This document shows, in pieces, positions 10,990-21,129 of a DNA stretch of 64,000 nucleotides. The first letter of the stretch is position 1; the number at the start of each line of letters is the position of its first letter. The position numbers and the translations under genes are program-made. The notes beneath the pieces were generated by a model that was not told where the DNA came from, ran no database searches, and saw only the letters and a program-made list of their open reading frames with translations. The stretch is from the NCBI GenBank assembly GCA_024449915.1, contig JAMZAV010003273.1:1-64000 (forward strand), in the 5' to 3' direction. This DNA is from Sweltsa coloradensis (taxonomy: Eukaryota; Arthropoda; Insecta; Plecoptera; Chloroperlidae).

Positions 10990-12109
10990 GTTGTTTTTTT
11001 TAACTTGGGATCCGGGTTCGAGACCACGCTTGTCGACGCTCATTTATTCTGATTTCATTTATGGGTTTAATAAACAAGGTTTCTTTATTGTGTAAAAACA
11101 CGTTTTTTAACTGTGTAAATTTTAATGTTTCAACCCCAAAACCGAATTTTCCTCAAAAACAGACGTCTTGGTCGCAATTTTCGAGTAGGAAAGGGGGTTG
11201 TTCCCCCCCCAGTTCTGTTATGGGGTTTTACGGGTCAACCCCTTTGGAAACCCGACTCGGTGGTTGTCTCGTATTGTGAAATTTGGTTGTATTTATTATG
11301 CGATTGGAAGTGAGTTGAAGGCTGGTTCCCTTGGAAATAAACAATCACCAAATTTGTGTGAAAAACAAGATGGTTTATTGGGGTTGTTATCTCGTCGGGT
11401 ATTTGTGAAAATCAGGTTGTTTTAAGTTTTTTATGGGTATTTTTAAAAATTCAAAGGGGAGAATTAATAGTTTTTTTTATAAAAATGGCGTAATGTAAAA
11501 TTTTTTTGTATAAATATTTTGTTGATATTTGCGGGGAATTTGTAGATTTTTTAGCCCAAAACCCTAATTTTATAATTTTTATCTTTTTGATTGGGTTTTT
11601 GGGGCACTAACGTACTGTTTTAGAGTAAAGGCAAATTATTAGAATGGAAAAGATATATTTTATTACTTACCTCGGACCTGCTTTTCCCACTTGTCCTCTT
11701 TAGAATCTTCAAACCCATTTTTTCTTTCCCCCATCTTTTGAAACAGGAGGAACTTTTTAAAACAGAAACGCGTGTAAAATGTGTGTCTACTCTCGTCATA
11801 AATCCCCCACGTTATGAATTTTTCAAAAATTCATTTCGGTTTCATAAAGACTAGGTGGCCAACTAAAAACTCGACATGATGTGCAAGGTGCCAGAGTGAT
11901 TGAATCACGGTTACTGTGTCACCCTAACATGCATCTGGAACTAAATCTGTCAGACATTTGGAATAACTTATTATTCACTACAACGCGGTCGAAAAAATCC
12001 CGATTTTTTTTAAAAATTTTATCAAATTTTCATTAATATTAAAATTACATTTTAAACTTTCGCGGCCCTTTAAAATTTAAAACAAAGGGGTAAGAGTTTC
12101 GGGAGTCGT
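10990..12109. other. Homopolymer-skewed block, no gene
   Basis: Texture as at 3.6-4.7 kb, with long runs of G and T. A tRNA B-box-like word 'gggttcgagacc' lies at about 11013-11024 without a supporting A box. No domain seen. Confidence 0.45.
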
Positions 12110-12926
12110 TTATGGCCAACGCGGTCCTTTGGTGGGCATCATGAGGCTCTGTCTCCAATCCTCTCCGGTTTGGTCCCAAGATGGTGGGGGGGCATGTCGT
12201 GACCCTGAACCTTTCGGATCATCAATCTCACCATGCCCCAGAACGGGGGTGCGGGTCAGGGAGAGTGCCGTCGCCCAGCTGGATGACCAGTCAAAACCCG
12301 TTTTGTTGTTTGGGTCCCGCAAGGTGGTTGGCTGTGAGTGAAAACTTTCGCATCAGGGGCCATAGATACGACGTCTTAATGCTGGCAGCAATCACGGCGA
12401 GAGGAGGACCGTTGTTGACGAAGGGCATCAGCTGGCGAAAGTCTCCCCCGAAGAGGATGGGCTTGCCGCCGAACACCACCTCGCGACGTCCGTTGAAGAA
12501 CTTTAGAAAGTCATCGACCGCACGGAAGACCTCCTTGTGAGCCATCTGCACCTCGTGTACGAGGATGAGATACGCGGCGAGCAGGTTAGCCGCCTGGTCC
12601 GCCTGCGCCGAGATGCGCAGCGTGACGTACATGTCGAGGTTTTGCATGTTTGCGAGGATGGTGATGTAGAGAAAACAGCGATGACCGCTCTCTACGTCGG
12701 GCTCGTCCTCGTCCTCGCCACCCTCTGGCGCCGGCCCGGGCAGGGGTAGGCCCTGCGCCTCGTTGCTCGAGTTGTTGCGCGCGAGGATGGCCGACAGGTG
12801 TCAGGCAGCGCAGCGCCTAGCTCCCTCGTCGCGAGACTTTCCCGCGCGCAGGTGATCCTCGATCGTGGGATCCATGTGCTTCTCGAGCATGGCGGCCGAG
12901 TTGGTGAGTCTGCAGTACAGCACGAT
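12110..12926 (-). pseudogene. Helitron PIF1-type helicase fragment (broken)
   Basis: The minus-strand frame at 12291-12647 reads as the middle of a Helitron-type PIF1 helicase. It has a Walker B-like stretch VHEVQMAHKEV, then VVFGGKPILFGGDFRQLMP (motif III), then SLTAN, and in another frame LGDGTLP, all in family order. The Walker A position reads ESGHRCFLY and lacks the P-loop lysine. The segment between Walker A and B is much shorter than usual, so this copy is dead. It is GC-rich (about 12.12-12.92 kb) against AT-rich flanks. The upstream part of the gene lies at 13791-14285, separated only by the hAT insertion at 12927-13782. Family function is rolling-circle transposition (helicase step). 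Confidence 0.75.
12919..12926. repeat. 8-bp target-site duplication, left
   Basis: AGCACGAT, repeated exactly at 13783-13790 around the hAT element. Confidence 0.85.
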
Positions 12927-13782
12927 CAGTGTTGAATCCAGCTATGATGAGCTATGAGCGAACTGTCATTCGCCCCCCCGTGAATAGATTGACTACATGC
13001 ACTATATTATATTCCTTCATTTTTTAAAAGTCACTTTGCCGTTTTTGAAAGGGCACGAACATATTGCTTTGAAGGTTGTTAAGGTTTATGTTTGTAATTG
13101 TTATCAAATAGGCAGACCCTACGAAAAACGTGTGGGCAACTCACGAGGTCAAGAACTAGATTTGTAAATGTATGGTCATTCGAAGAGTTCCGACTTCTGT
13201 TTAGGAAATTCCAAATTATTTATTTTTTTGTTGTTTGTTGGCTCGCAGTCGAACAGATGGAGTATGTTGGGTAAATGGTCAGTGTACTTTTCGATGTGAA
13301 AACACTATTATCAGGTAACCAATGCGTAGGCATCCTGTAAAAGGAGGGGTCAACGCAGTTTTCCTTGTATATTAGGCTAAACACTGATACTTGCTTCCTA
13401 TTAGTCGAATTTTACAAAATCGTGCTGTGATTGGTAAAAAAATAACAGTTTTTTACTCTTTTTGGAAAATATTGTATGAGTTTTTGTTGCTAAAATTACC
13501 GTTTTTTTAATCTAGCGGTTTGAAGGTTAAATCTAGAGGATATTTAGGATCTTTTAGCGTCCGCAAAACAGAAAAACTACATTATTTCGGTATTGCGCTC
13601 AGACCACAACTTTTTTCTAAAACGCACCAAACGCACTCTTAAAAACCTGATTTTCAAAATTTTCCCCTGCGGCGCTATTGTTGGGGGGCTTCGCCCCCCA
13701 AACCCTCCGTGCTTTGTCCCTAAGTAATACCCCCGGGTTCTTCAATAGCCCCCCCGGGATGAAAAGTCTGAATTCAATACTG
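12927..13782. mobile_element. Non-autonomous hAT element inserted in the Helitron gene
   Basis: 856 bp. The left end CAGTGTTGAATCCAG and the right end CTGAATTCAATACTG are inverted repeats with two mismatches. It is bounded by an exact 8-bp duplication. An 8-bp duplication with ends starting CAGTG is the known hAT signature. The interior is AT-rich with a 'ggggggcttcgcccccc' hairpin near 13682-13700 and no transposase. Removing the insert together with one copy of the duplication reconnects the two helicase fragments in frame at a YIVL stretch. Confidence 0.85.
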
Positions 13783-13790
13783 AGCACGAT
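13783..13790. repeat. 8-bp target-site duplication, right
   Basis: AGCACGAT, exact match to 12919-12926. Confidence 0.85.
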
Positions 13791-14285
13791 GTAGGCAAAC
13801 ATTTGCCACAACCGACGGCTGCCCTTCATGTGTGCACATTGCACCATGCACTTGTCGTACTCGAAGTCGTCGGCAATTAACGCAGTCGACCCCTGCGACG
13901 GTGCTCAGGTCGGCAAAGGAGGTGGCTCCGCGCTTGTGCGTCAGCAGGTCCGCATATGGAAGAGGTCGGCGTGGTCTGGCGAGACGTGGTAAAGCTTTGA
14001 CACGTTGTGGTCAAAGCCCTAGCGTCTGGGCCTCCACTCCGTCAGTCCCTGCTCGGTGTGCCAGGTAAACATCTCGGGAAACTTGTCGTAAGTCATGGTC
14101 CTGGCAAGCCGACCGGTGGCCCCCTGGTCCGCATTGGCCTTGATCCATCCCGTCAGTCTGGTTTCCCTGGAGGCCGCGTTCGTGGCACGCTTGAAACACG
14201 ACCGTCTGTTCACCCTCGACACAGTATAGTGTAGGTACTCTATTATCTGTGCCCTCGAGGTGAAGCGGCAGCCCGTTCACGGTGT
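13791..14285 (-). pseudogene. Helitron Rep-helicase linker fragment (broken)
   Basis: Read on the minus strand over two frames, this gives blocks in the order known from Helitron Rep-helicases: a LPLHLEG...EGEQTVVF block, a TRLTGWIKAN block, MTYDKFPEMFTWH, then SKLYHVSPD, RTLLTH, GATSFADLSTVAGV, and finally CMVQCAHMKGSRRLWQMFAYIVL. At least one frameshift lies near 14010-14020. No Rep HUH motif is visible further upstream. It is a decayed autonomous-element gene; whether the parent was a classic Helitron or a Helentron cannot be told from this part. Confidence 0.75.
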
Positions 14286-14625
14286 TCTATCCGCGAGTCT
14301 GTCTGTCTGGCCACCTGTCTGGGAGGTGCAGGCAAAAATATTGGCAACTATACAATAAGAAAGGGAAGGGGGTGTCGCGGAGTCTTTGAGCTCCTTTGTT
14401 CAATTGTTTGTCCCATTGAATAGGGTGTTGACATGGGTTTACTACTTTAGCGTTGGTCAGAAAACGGGATTTGTTGAACAGAAAATCGTTGTACAGAAAA
14501 CTGTAGAACAGTCTGAGCGGTCCCATACGTCCAACGTTCTGCGGTTACCGACGGCTGCATAATGTGAAAGCGGCGCCAAGAAGCTATTAGTGGGGAGAGG
14601 GGGGAATTAGAAATGAATAAACAGC
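14286..14625. other. Spacer, nothing recognised
   Basis: No gene or repeat identified. It ends at the presumed hAT target site 14626-14633 (CATTTTAG). Confidence 0.4.
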
Positions 14626-14633
14626 CATTTTAG

Positions 14634-15832
14634 CAGTGGCGTAGCGCAAAGTCCCCGGGCCCCCCGCAAGATTAATGTGTGGGCCCCCTCCCCAAAAAAA
14701 GTACCTCGTGACAAATTGCAAAAAGTAAAAAAAAAATAGCACTGGTTTTTAAATTGTATTATTTTCGTTTCTTTCTACTACATTATAAGAAGCGATTATC
14801 TCTACTGTTATTTTTCCTGCGAATTCGTAGATTATTGCATCAGTTGCAAGGTTTTGAGCTTTTTCACACAAATAGAAAGTTTCTACAAACGTTCTTGTGA
14901 CGTGGTGCTCCTAAGATAATTCTTTATTAGTTTTAACTTGAAAATGAAGGTGAGGGATGACCCCCACAAATACGCCGCAGGCAATTACATAAATACTTAT
15001 ATTTTGAAGTGGTTTTTATGTGTTTTAGAAGAAGTTTAGGTGCTTTGCTGAACGGAAAAAGAAAAGAAAAATTAATAGATGTATTTAATTTTCTGCGAAA
15101 CCTAGGCTAGATGATTTGCAGTATATTATTAAAGCTGGGATTTCGGGGGGGAAGGGAGCAATCCTCCTGAGCTTCCCCCCTGAATACGCAACTGTGTTAT
15201 GGCATTGATCAAAAGTTCCGATAGTGATATAATCGAATTAGGATCACTTAACATTATTTATTGTTTTCTAATATCGCTTTGAAAACTAACATCTAAGACA
15301 GAAAATCGTCAGTCACATCGTCATTGTACAATGATAGGAATGATTCGGCTGATAAGATTAATTTGTCATCAGTAGCACTCGTCAACTCTTTCACATTTAG
15401 GGAATTAAACCCCTGAGCAACACTGTCCACTCCTCGAAAGCAATTTTTCAGTTGGCTTGTGATCACATGGATGTTTGCGTAAAAGACCGAAATCGTGAAG
15501 TTCCTCTCGGGGTCTGACAGTGGTTGGTCTTCTAAGAGCTCATCAGAACAATTCCTCGTTCGCCCCTGTCGCTTATTTTGGTACAAGTTTGTGCAAGTGC
15601 ACTTGCGGTAGCCTTGTCATGAGACTCAAGAAAATAGTACATACCTTATTTCATTGAAACTGAAAACCCAAATATGTCAGTCGTAGAAGTCTTTTAAAAT
15701 CACACGAATCTAATCTACACGAGTATCAATAAACTTTAATTTTGGTCCATGAACTCAGCTTTCCCGGTGGGCCCCCTCACGCGGGAGCCCCCAAGCCTTG
15801 CGGGGGCGGCTTGGGTCACCGCTACGCCACTG
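14634..15832. mobile_element. hAT-like element, about 1.2 kb, carrying a transposase fragment
   Basis: The left end CAGTGGCGTAGCG and right end CGCTACGCCACTG are perfect 13-bp inverted repeats. G/C-rich subterminal words ('gggccccc', 'cccgcaag' / 'cttgcggg') are also mirrored. The left flank CATTTTAG and right flank CATTTAGT agree as an 8-bp duplication if one T in the run is an indel. An internal minus-strand frame (15293-15586) reads as hAT transposase. This is a deleted derivative of an autonomous hAT. Confidence 0.75.
15293..15586 (-). CDS. hAT-type transposase fragment (ZMYM1/DUF4371-like region)
   Basis: 97 codons. The stretch FTISVFYANIHVITSQLKNC, then FRGVDSVAQGFNSL and a DD-rich tail, matches the pattern 'V-F-Y..D...SQL..RF.....-F..L' of the region before the C-terminal dimerisation domain in ZMYM1-like hAT transposases. 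The start Met is simply the first in the open stretch; the true protein would continue upstream, but the sequence before 15586 shows no continuation. No catalytic residues fall in this piece. It lies inside the hAT element at 14634-15832, which supports the call. Confidence 0.55.
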   Translation of the reverse strand: MYQNKRQGRTRNCSDELLEDQPLSDPERNFTISVFYANIHVITSQLKNCFRGVDSVAQGFNSLNVKELTSATDDKLILSAESFLSLYNDDVTDDFLS

Positions 15833-15840
15833 CATTTAGT

Positions 15841-16225
15841 AAATATTTTTAAAAAACTCATTACTGTGCATTAAAAACGTTCGACGGCTTGATGAAATTA
15901 CCTTGATTGGTTTATGTTTAGAGAAATACCGAAGTATCAAGGAATCAAGTAAGACACTTTTCTAGTGGTGATCCCATCCATGATAACTTGAGGTAGGGGG
16001 GGGGGAGTATCGAACGAAAAAAACAATTTCAATTTGATCATCAATAAGATAAAAGTAAACTTCAATATCTCTAAAAGTAAAACGGTCACGTTTTATAACA
16101 GCAGTCAAATATATAATTGTCTTGATATATTTGCTTATGTAGGCCTACTCATTCTTTATCTTTTGAGCAACTTTGTTGTCTTGCCATTCTATATGCTTCA
16201 CATCAGGGCATCGAACCGAAACCCG
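15841..16225. other. Spacer, nothing recognised
   Basis: AT-rich with a short G run near 15997-16006. No supported gene. Confidence 0.4.
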
Positions 16226-16372
16226 TAAATATATATATATATATATATATTATTATATATATATATATATGGATTCTTAGGCTTTCAGGGCCGCTGGTAG
16301 ATGTAGATGTGGATTCTGCGGTGATTTGCCCTGTGTTTTGAGTTGATGGCTCTAAAAAGAACCGTTCTTCTC

Positions 16373-16406
16373 GACGTTTCGAAAAGCTGTGGCTTTCCAT
16401 CTTCAG
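16373..16406 (-). ncRNA. Hammerhead ribozyme-like motif, left arm of PLE-1
   Basis: Mirror copy of the motif at 17842-17875 (CTGAAGA, 7-bp stem II, GAAAC, GTC), identical in the core. See that entry. Confidence 0.6.
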
Positions 16407-16813
16407 GAGTCGATGCTGAGTCTGTGACGGACGGCAGTCGAATGGCATGAGCTCACTTCGTGCCTCCTTATATAGCCTGGCGTGGTAACCAATCAGGGCT
16501 CAGACGCGACCTGATTGGTGCGGGCGTTGTACCCCTGCGCCCTGATTCGTGCGCGCGTTGTACTCCTGTGTACGCGCCCTACTCCTGGTATTGCAAGCTG
16601 GCGGTCCAGATGATGGTTGTACCGTGGAGTCAGTGATGGTCTGAGAAGTTATTTTCCTCCTCTTGTCCAACTTCTTAGGCGGGTGGCGAGATCTGTGGCG
16701 AGCCTCGTCGTCCGGTTCCACTGGTTGAACCGTGATGGAAGCGATGATTGGTTTCCAAGCACTGGGGAGGCAACTCCCATCGTCCGCGCTTGTTGAGGTT
16801 ATGAGGCCGCTTT

Positions 16814-17124
16814 TCAATCTCCACCTTTCCCGACTTCGCGAGGGAGGAAGTTATCAATGGTGGCAATGCAATGGGTATCAGTGAAGTTAATGGCATGTCC
16901 AGTTTGTTCCACATGTTGGGCAAGAGCAGAGGAGGTGACCTTACTGGTCACATTTCTAGAATGCTCCTGGACACGGACAGAGATCTTCCTGCCAGTTTGG
17001 CCGATGTATGATTGGTTGCATTCACCGCATGGGACCTCATATACACCCTTACCCTCCAAGGGAATACGGTCCTTAGCAGTTCTCAGGAGACTACCTATTT
17101 GTCTGTCAGTGTTGAAGATGGTCT
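16814..17124 (-). CDS. GIY-YIG endonuclease domain of a Penelope-like element, left arm
   Basis: Reads outward from the axis: the segment TIFNTDRQIGSLLRTAKDR, then GVYEVPCGECNQSYIGQTGR, then an R..EH block and a HVEQTGH tail. GVYEVPCG-x2-C and YIG with the following Arg and Glu-His are the GIY-YIG signature used by PLEs to nick target DNA. Any residues upstream of the axis belong to the other arm read backwards, so the apparent N-terminus is artificial. The frame is lost near 16840 relative to the right arm by a small indel. Confidence 0.8.
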
Positions 17125-17126
17125 CA

Positions 17127-17437
17127 AGACCATCTTCAACACTGACAGACAAATAGGTAGTCTCCTGAGAACTGCTAAGGACCGTATTCCCTTGGAGGGT
17201 AAGGGTGTATATGAGGTCCCATGCGGTGAATGCAACCAATCATACATCGGCCAAACTGGCAGGAAGATCTCTGTCCGTGTCCAGGAGCATTCTAGAAATG
17301 TGACCAGTAAGGTCACCTCCTCTGCTCTTGCCCAACATGTGGAACAAACTGGACATGCCATTAACTTCACTGATACCCATTGCATTGCCACCATGATAAC
17401 TTCCTCCCTCGCGAAGTCCGGGAAAGGGTGGAGATGA
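17127..17437 (+). CDS. GIY-YIG endonuclease domain of a Penelope-like element, right arm
   Basis: Mirror of the left-arm domain with the same motifs: GVYEVPCGECNQSYIGQTGR, EHSRNV, HVEQTGH. It differs by single substitutions and by an indel near 17395, after which the two proteins end differently. There is no RT domain upstream because the arm is truncated at the axis. Confidence 0.8.
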
Positions 17438-17841
17438 AAAGCGGCCTCATAACCTCAACAAGCGGACGATGGGAGTTGCCTCCCCAGTGCTTGGAAACCA
17501 ATCATCGCTTCCATCACGGTTCAACCAGTGGAACCGGACGACGAGGCTCGCCACAGATCTCGCCACCGCCTAAGAAGTTGGACAAGAGGAGGAAAATAAA
17601 CTTCTCAGACCATCACTGACTCACGGTACAACCATCATCTGGACCGCCAGCTTGCAATACCAGGAGTAGGCGCGTACACAGGAGTACAACGCGCGCACGA
17701 ATCAGGGCGCAGGGGTACAACGCCCGCACCAATCAGGTCGCGTCTGAGCCCTGATTGGTTACCAGGCCAGGCTATATAAGGAGGCACGAAGGGAGCTCAG
17801 GCCATTCGACTGCCGTCCGTCCACAGACTCAGCATCGACTC

Positions 17842-17875
17842 CTGAAGATGGAAAGCCACAGCTTTTCGAAACGTC
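17842..17875 (+). ncRNA. Hammerhead ribozyme-like motif, right arm of PLE-1
   Basis: CTGAAGA (17842-17848) fits the CUGANGA core. GGAAAGC (17850-17856) and GCTTTTC (17861-17867) form a 7-bp stem II with loop CACA, followed directly by GAAAC and GTC (17868-17875). CTC before the core can pair with GAG after GTC as a short stem I. The very short stem III (AC/GT) is known from PLE hammerheads. One extra T (17849) lies between the core and stem II. Activity is not shown. Confidence 0.65.
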
Positions 17876-17946
17876 GAGAAGAACGGTTCTTTTTAGAGCC
17901 ATCAACTCACAAACACAGGGCAAATCACCGCAGCAGAATCCACATC

Positions 17947-17981
<35 letters not shown>

Positions 17982-17984
17982 ATT

Positions 17985-18140
17985 GTTGTAGGTTTTTGCG
18001 GCCCGTCATAGGATAAAAACAAGGATCTTGGGTGAAAACGCGTCGAAAATAAGATGAACCAGGGCAAGAACCTGGGCGTCCACCGACGTTTCGTCTGTAC
18101 TACGTCAGACATTTTCAAGGTTGACTGTGACTCTACGGAG
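17985..18140 (-). mobile_element. Penelope-like element terminus, second family
   Basis: On the minus strand a hairpin GTCTG...CAGAC is followed directly by GAAACGTC (core near 18080-18110), resembling PLE terminal sequence. CUGANGA is not satisfied (CTGACGT), so the ribozyme is degenerate at best. It lies between the two PLE palindromes. A 'tttttaaggctttcgtggcccg' type word follows near 18155. Confidence 0.45.
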
Positions 18141-18245
18141 GTTGGACTATATTAAGTTTTTAAGGCTTTCGTGGCCCGAAGTATTAGAATCACAATTGTA
18201 AACTTGTCGGGTTATTTCGCCACGTCGATTTGACTTACCCATATC

Positions 18246-18279
18246 AACGTTTCTGGACCGCTCTGGGCCCCGTCATCAG
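18246..18279 (-). ncRNA. Hammerhead ribozyme-like motif, left end of PLE-2
   Basis: On the minus strand: CTGATGA, stem GGGCC/GGTCC around loop CAGAGC, then GAAAC and GTT. GTC before the core can pair with GAT after GTT as a short stem I. All CUGANGA core bases are present; the base pair next to the core is a C-A mismatch. Confidence 0.6.
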
Positions 18280-18959
18280 GACGACTGACTGCTGAAGCTC
18301 TCGCTCGGACTAGTTGAGTCGGAAGTAGATGCGCAGTTGTTGATACTGCGCATCGTCATCAAACACTGCCTAATAGTAAAAGTTATAAGCACGTGACCAC
18401 ACGTGTTGTCAAGGTAAATATCGTTATTTCTCATTAGCGCGTGACATAGCACGTGTTGTCATAGTTTTCCTATTAAAGTTCGTATTTAACACTTCACACG
18501 CGGGCGTTACAAATTTAACACTCAAGTGGTTAACTGCACTGCCAAATTGGGGTTAAAACTACCCTTCCACGAGTTCTCAAACGTGTCATTATAGTTTTGT
18601 TTTTTAAAAAAGCCTACCCTTTATCGTTAGAAATTAAAACTTTAGGGGTTTAAAAACACTAAAAATTTGCATGACTGTGTGGTTTTGGGCCCCGTTTCAG
18701 ACGATTTAAAGGGCGGGTGTAAGGGAGTCAAAAATGAGCAGATTGAGTAACTTTAATTGCCGGTAACCAAGTATCACAATTTCTTATAAAGCCCTTTTAT
18801 TGTCATCAGCGTTTATATTGGAGGTTTTTTACACTTCAATGGCTTCCCGAAGTAATCTGGGCCAAGCCTATTCTCTTTTTTAAAGTTTTTCCTGATTTCT
18901 TTAAAAATCAAATGCGTGAGTACTGTCAGTAATTTTGTCGCCCCGCATTTTTTAGCTAC

Positions 18960-19720
18960 AGCCGATAAGTTTTCAGCCCGCCTAAAATTTTCCCTTTGTG
19001 GACCCCTTTATCCGGCCCTTTGCACTGTTTCTCCCAGTTTGCCAAATGTAGACCCCCCCACACTTCCCAGGGTACTTCATACACCCGGCCCCTGGATTCT
19101 TGGGCGTAATTTTTTCCCGATCTGTGTAAGTGACTTTTTTTTTGTAGAGGTTTTAAAAAACAGTCCTTTAATTGTGGGGGAAACACCCCCCCCCCCGATG
19201 CGATCTTTTGTTTTATCAATATAAGGAAAAACACGGCAGTAGCTAATTTTTTTCACTTTACACTATCACCGGACGAGCTTTTATTTCACTTGAGATTGTC
19301 TTTTAAAATTTCCCTCTTAAATTTATCCTTACTTTTGTACCCTTTTTGATCATTGTTTTGGTGGGGGGAAAAACCCCTTTTCCGATTTAAATTTAACTTG
19401 TCAGATATACGTATAGCTCTGTTGCAAGAGATTTGAAAACCCGTTTGTTTCTGGGCAGGCGGGTGGTGTGAATCACCCTTTTAAGATAACGGTTCGTTTT
19501 GGTTTTTGTTTACGATACAAAAGCGTGACCTATTGCCCCCCTTTTCCCTCTTAATTGTCAGAACGTCTAGGAAAGCTAACCGGGTCTTTTTTTTCCCACT
19601 TGATAGTGAATTGATTTCGGGTGCGACATTCAGATGAAAAAGGAACTCTTTTCAAATTTCTTTTTCCCATGGGCCAGTTTAGATTTTTACCGCCTATGTC
19701 CCGTAACCAAAATTTTGGGT
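18960..19720 (-). pseudogene. PLE-2 left arm: RT end and GIY-YIG remnant
   Basis: The minus-strand frame at 18956-19234 contains a GRVYEVPWEVWGGLHLANWE stretch, a corrupted version of the GIY-YIG start seen intact in PLE-1. Further in, near 19660-19700, the reverse complement aligns by eye with the YIDD region of the right arm but the motif is lost. Not translatable. Confidence 0.55.
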
Positions 19721-21129
19721 TTTTAAACATGGGGGATTTGAGGGCCCCCCAACTTCAAAATCCTCCATGTAAAGTTTTGGCAAAAACCCCGGAAAAAATG
19801 GGAGATCCCTAGCTGCACCTTCTTTTTTTAATAATACACCCCCTCATCGTGAAAAAAAGTTTAGTAAGGCAGATTTGTACTAAAATCGGGAATGGTGCTG
19901 ATGCCCAATTTTCCTTACCACGTAAAACAGCTAATCTATTGGTATCCCAGTGAAGAGTAAATTTAACATAAAAAGCTGACGAGAATACGTGGGGGATAAA
20001 GTTTTACCTTTTTTCAAAAAGTCAATGAAATAAAAAAGATTTCTTCACATAAGAAGCAGCTTGCGGAACAAAATTTTGGGAAACTTTTTACCCAAATGCG
20101 TTTGCAAAACTTTTTGGGGGGGTGCCCCCTTTAAGAAAAAACAATGGGGCGAAGAGGAATCCCATTTTGTGCAATTTGGTAGCCCAAAAATTTCTAGGGA
20201 TTTTGGGGGTTTAAATTTCTTAGTAAATATTTTATTTTTTCTTTTTTTAATACGGGGGTTTATTTTTAATAGCAATTTTTAGTTTATTAACAACTCTATT
20301 GGGGGGGTTACGTTTACGTAAGGGTTTAGCAGCTAAGCCTCCCAAGCCTAATGAGGGTCATTCGAGTTTGGGGCCCCCTTTCCAAAACGCTTAAAAAACA
20401 ACCGGATGTTGTATTTTTAAAAGGCGAAAAAGGGGAAATGCCACGTTTTAATGAATTCCACCGACTAAAAAAATAATTTTCATTTTAGCTGAAAAAGGCT
20501 TACGCTAAGTAAGGGCGTAACCCCCCCAATAGATTTGTAAAACTAAATTTTGTTTTTTTAAAAAATAACCCTCGATTGAAACAGAAAAGATAAAATTTTT
20601 ACTCCCGTTTAACCCCCAAAGCCCCTAGAATTTTTTGGGTTTCCCAAAAATTTGCACAAAGATGGATTCCTCTTCCCCCTTTTGTGAGGTGCTATATTTT
20701 TGCACCCACAAAAACATTTAGCATCGCTTTTGGCTAAACATTTACAACTTTTTGTTCCGCAAGCTGCTTCTTAGGGAAAGGGAACTCTTTTCATTTCTTG
20801 GGGACTTGTTGAAAAGGTAAAACTTGATCCCCACGTATTCTCTTTCAGTTTTGATTTTAACGTCACTCTTCACTCGTTATACCAAAGAGTAGCTCTTGAC
20901 GTGGAAAGGGAAAGGGTTTGACATCACCCACCTATTGCAGATCTAGAAAAAATCTCCCTTTAAACCAAACACTTATTTCACGATGGGGGGTGTGTATTAT
21001 GCCCCCAAAAAAAAGGGTGCACCCTATGGGGGTCCCCCTTTTTTTTCCCCCGGTTTTATTGCCAATCTTTAGGGGGAGGATTTTAAAAAGTTGAACCCAA
21101 ATAAAGCCTCATTTTTAAAAACCTAAATT

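Larger units (their letters stand above)
16226..17980. mobile_element. Palindromic pair of 5'-truncated Penelope-like elements (PLE-1)
   Basis: Two arms of about 850 bp are near-identical reverse complements around an axis at 17125-17126, where gatggtct and agaccatc are separated by two bases. Each arm encodes the C-terminal GIY-YIG endonuclease region reading outward, then a non-coding tail with a hammerhead-ribozyme-like motif, and ends in an (AT)n run (16228-16270 and 17950-17980). The reverse transcriptase part is absent from both arms, so both copies are truncated at the same point. The arms differ by one-base indels and a few substitutions. The left arm has about 30 extra bases next to its (AT)n run. 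This may be a real head-to-head insertion or a foldback assembly artefact. Confidence 0.8.

Noticed and set aside
11005..11040. tRNA gene at the 'gggttcgagacc' B box
   Set aside because: No A box or cloverleaf can be drawn upstream, and the block is of doubtful quality.
18080..18115. Full hammerhead at the second PLE terminus
   Set aside because: The core reads CTGACGT, so A9 is missing and stem II cannot form in the usual place. Listed only as a PLE-like terminus.
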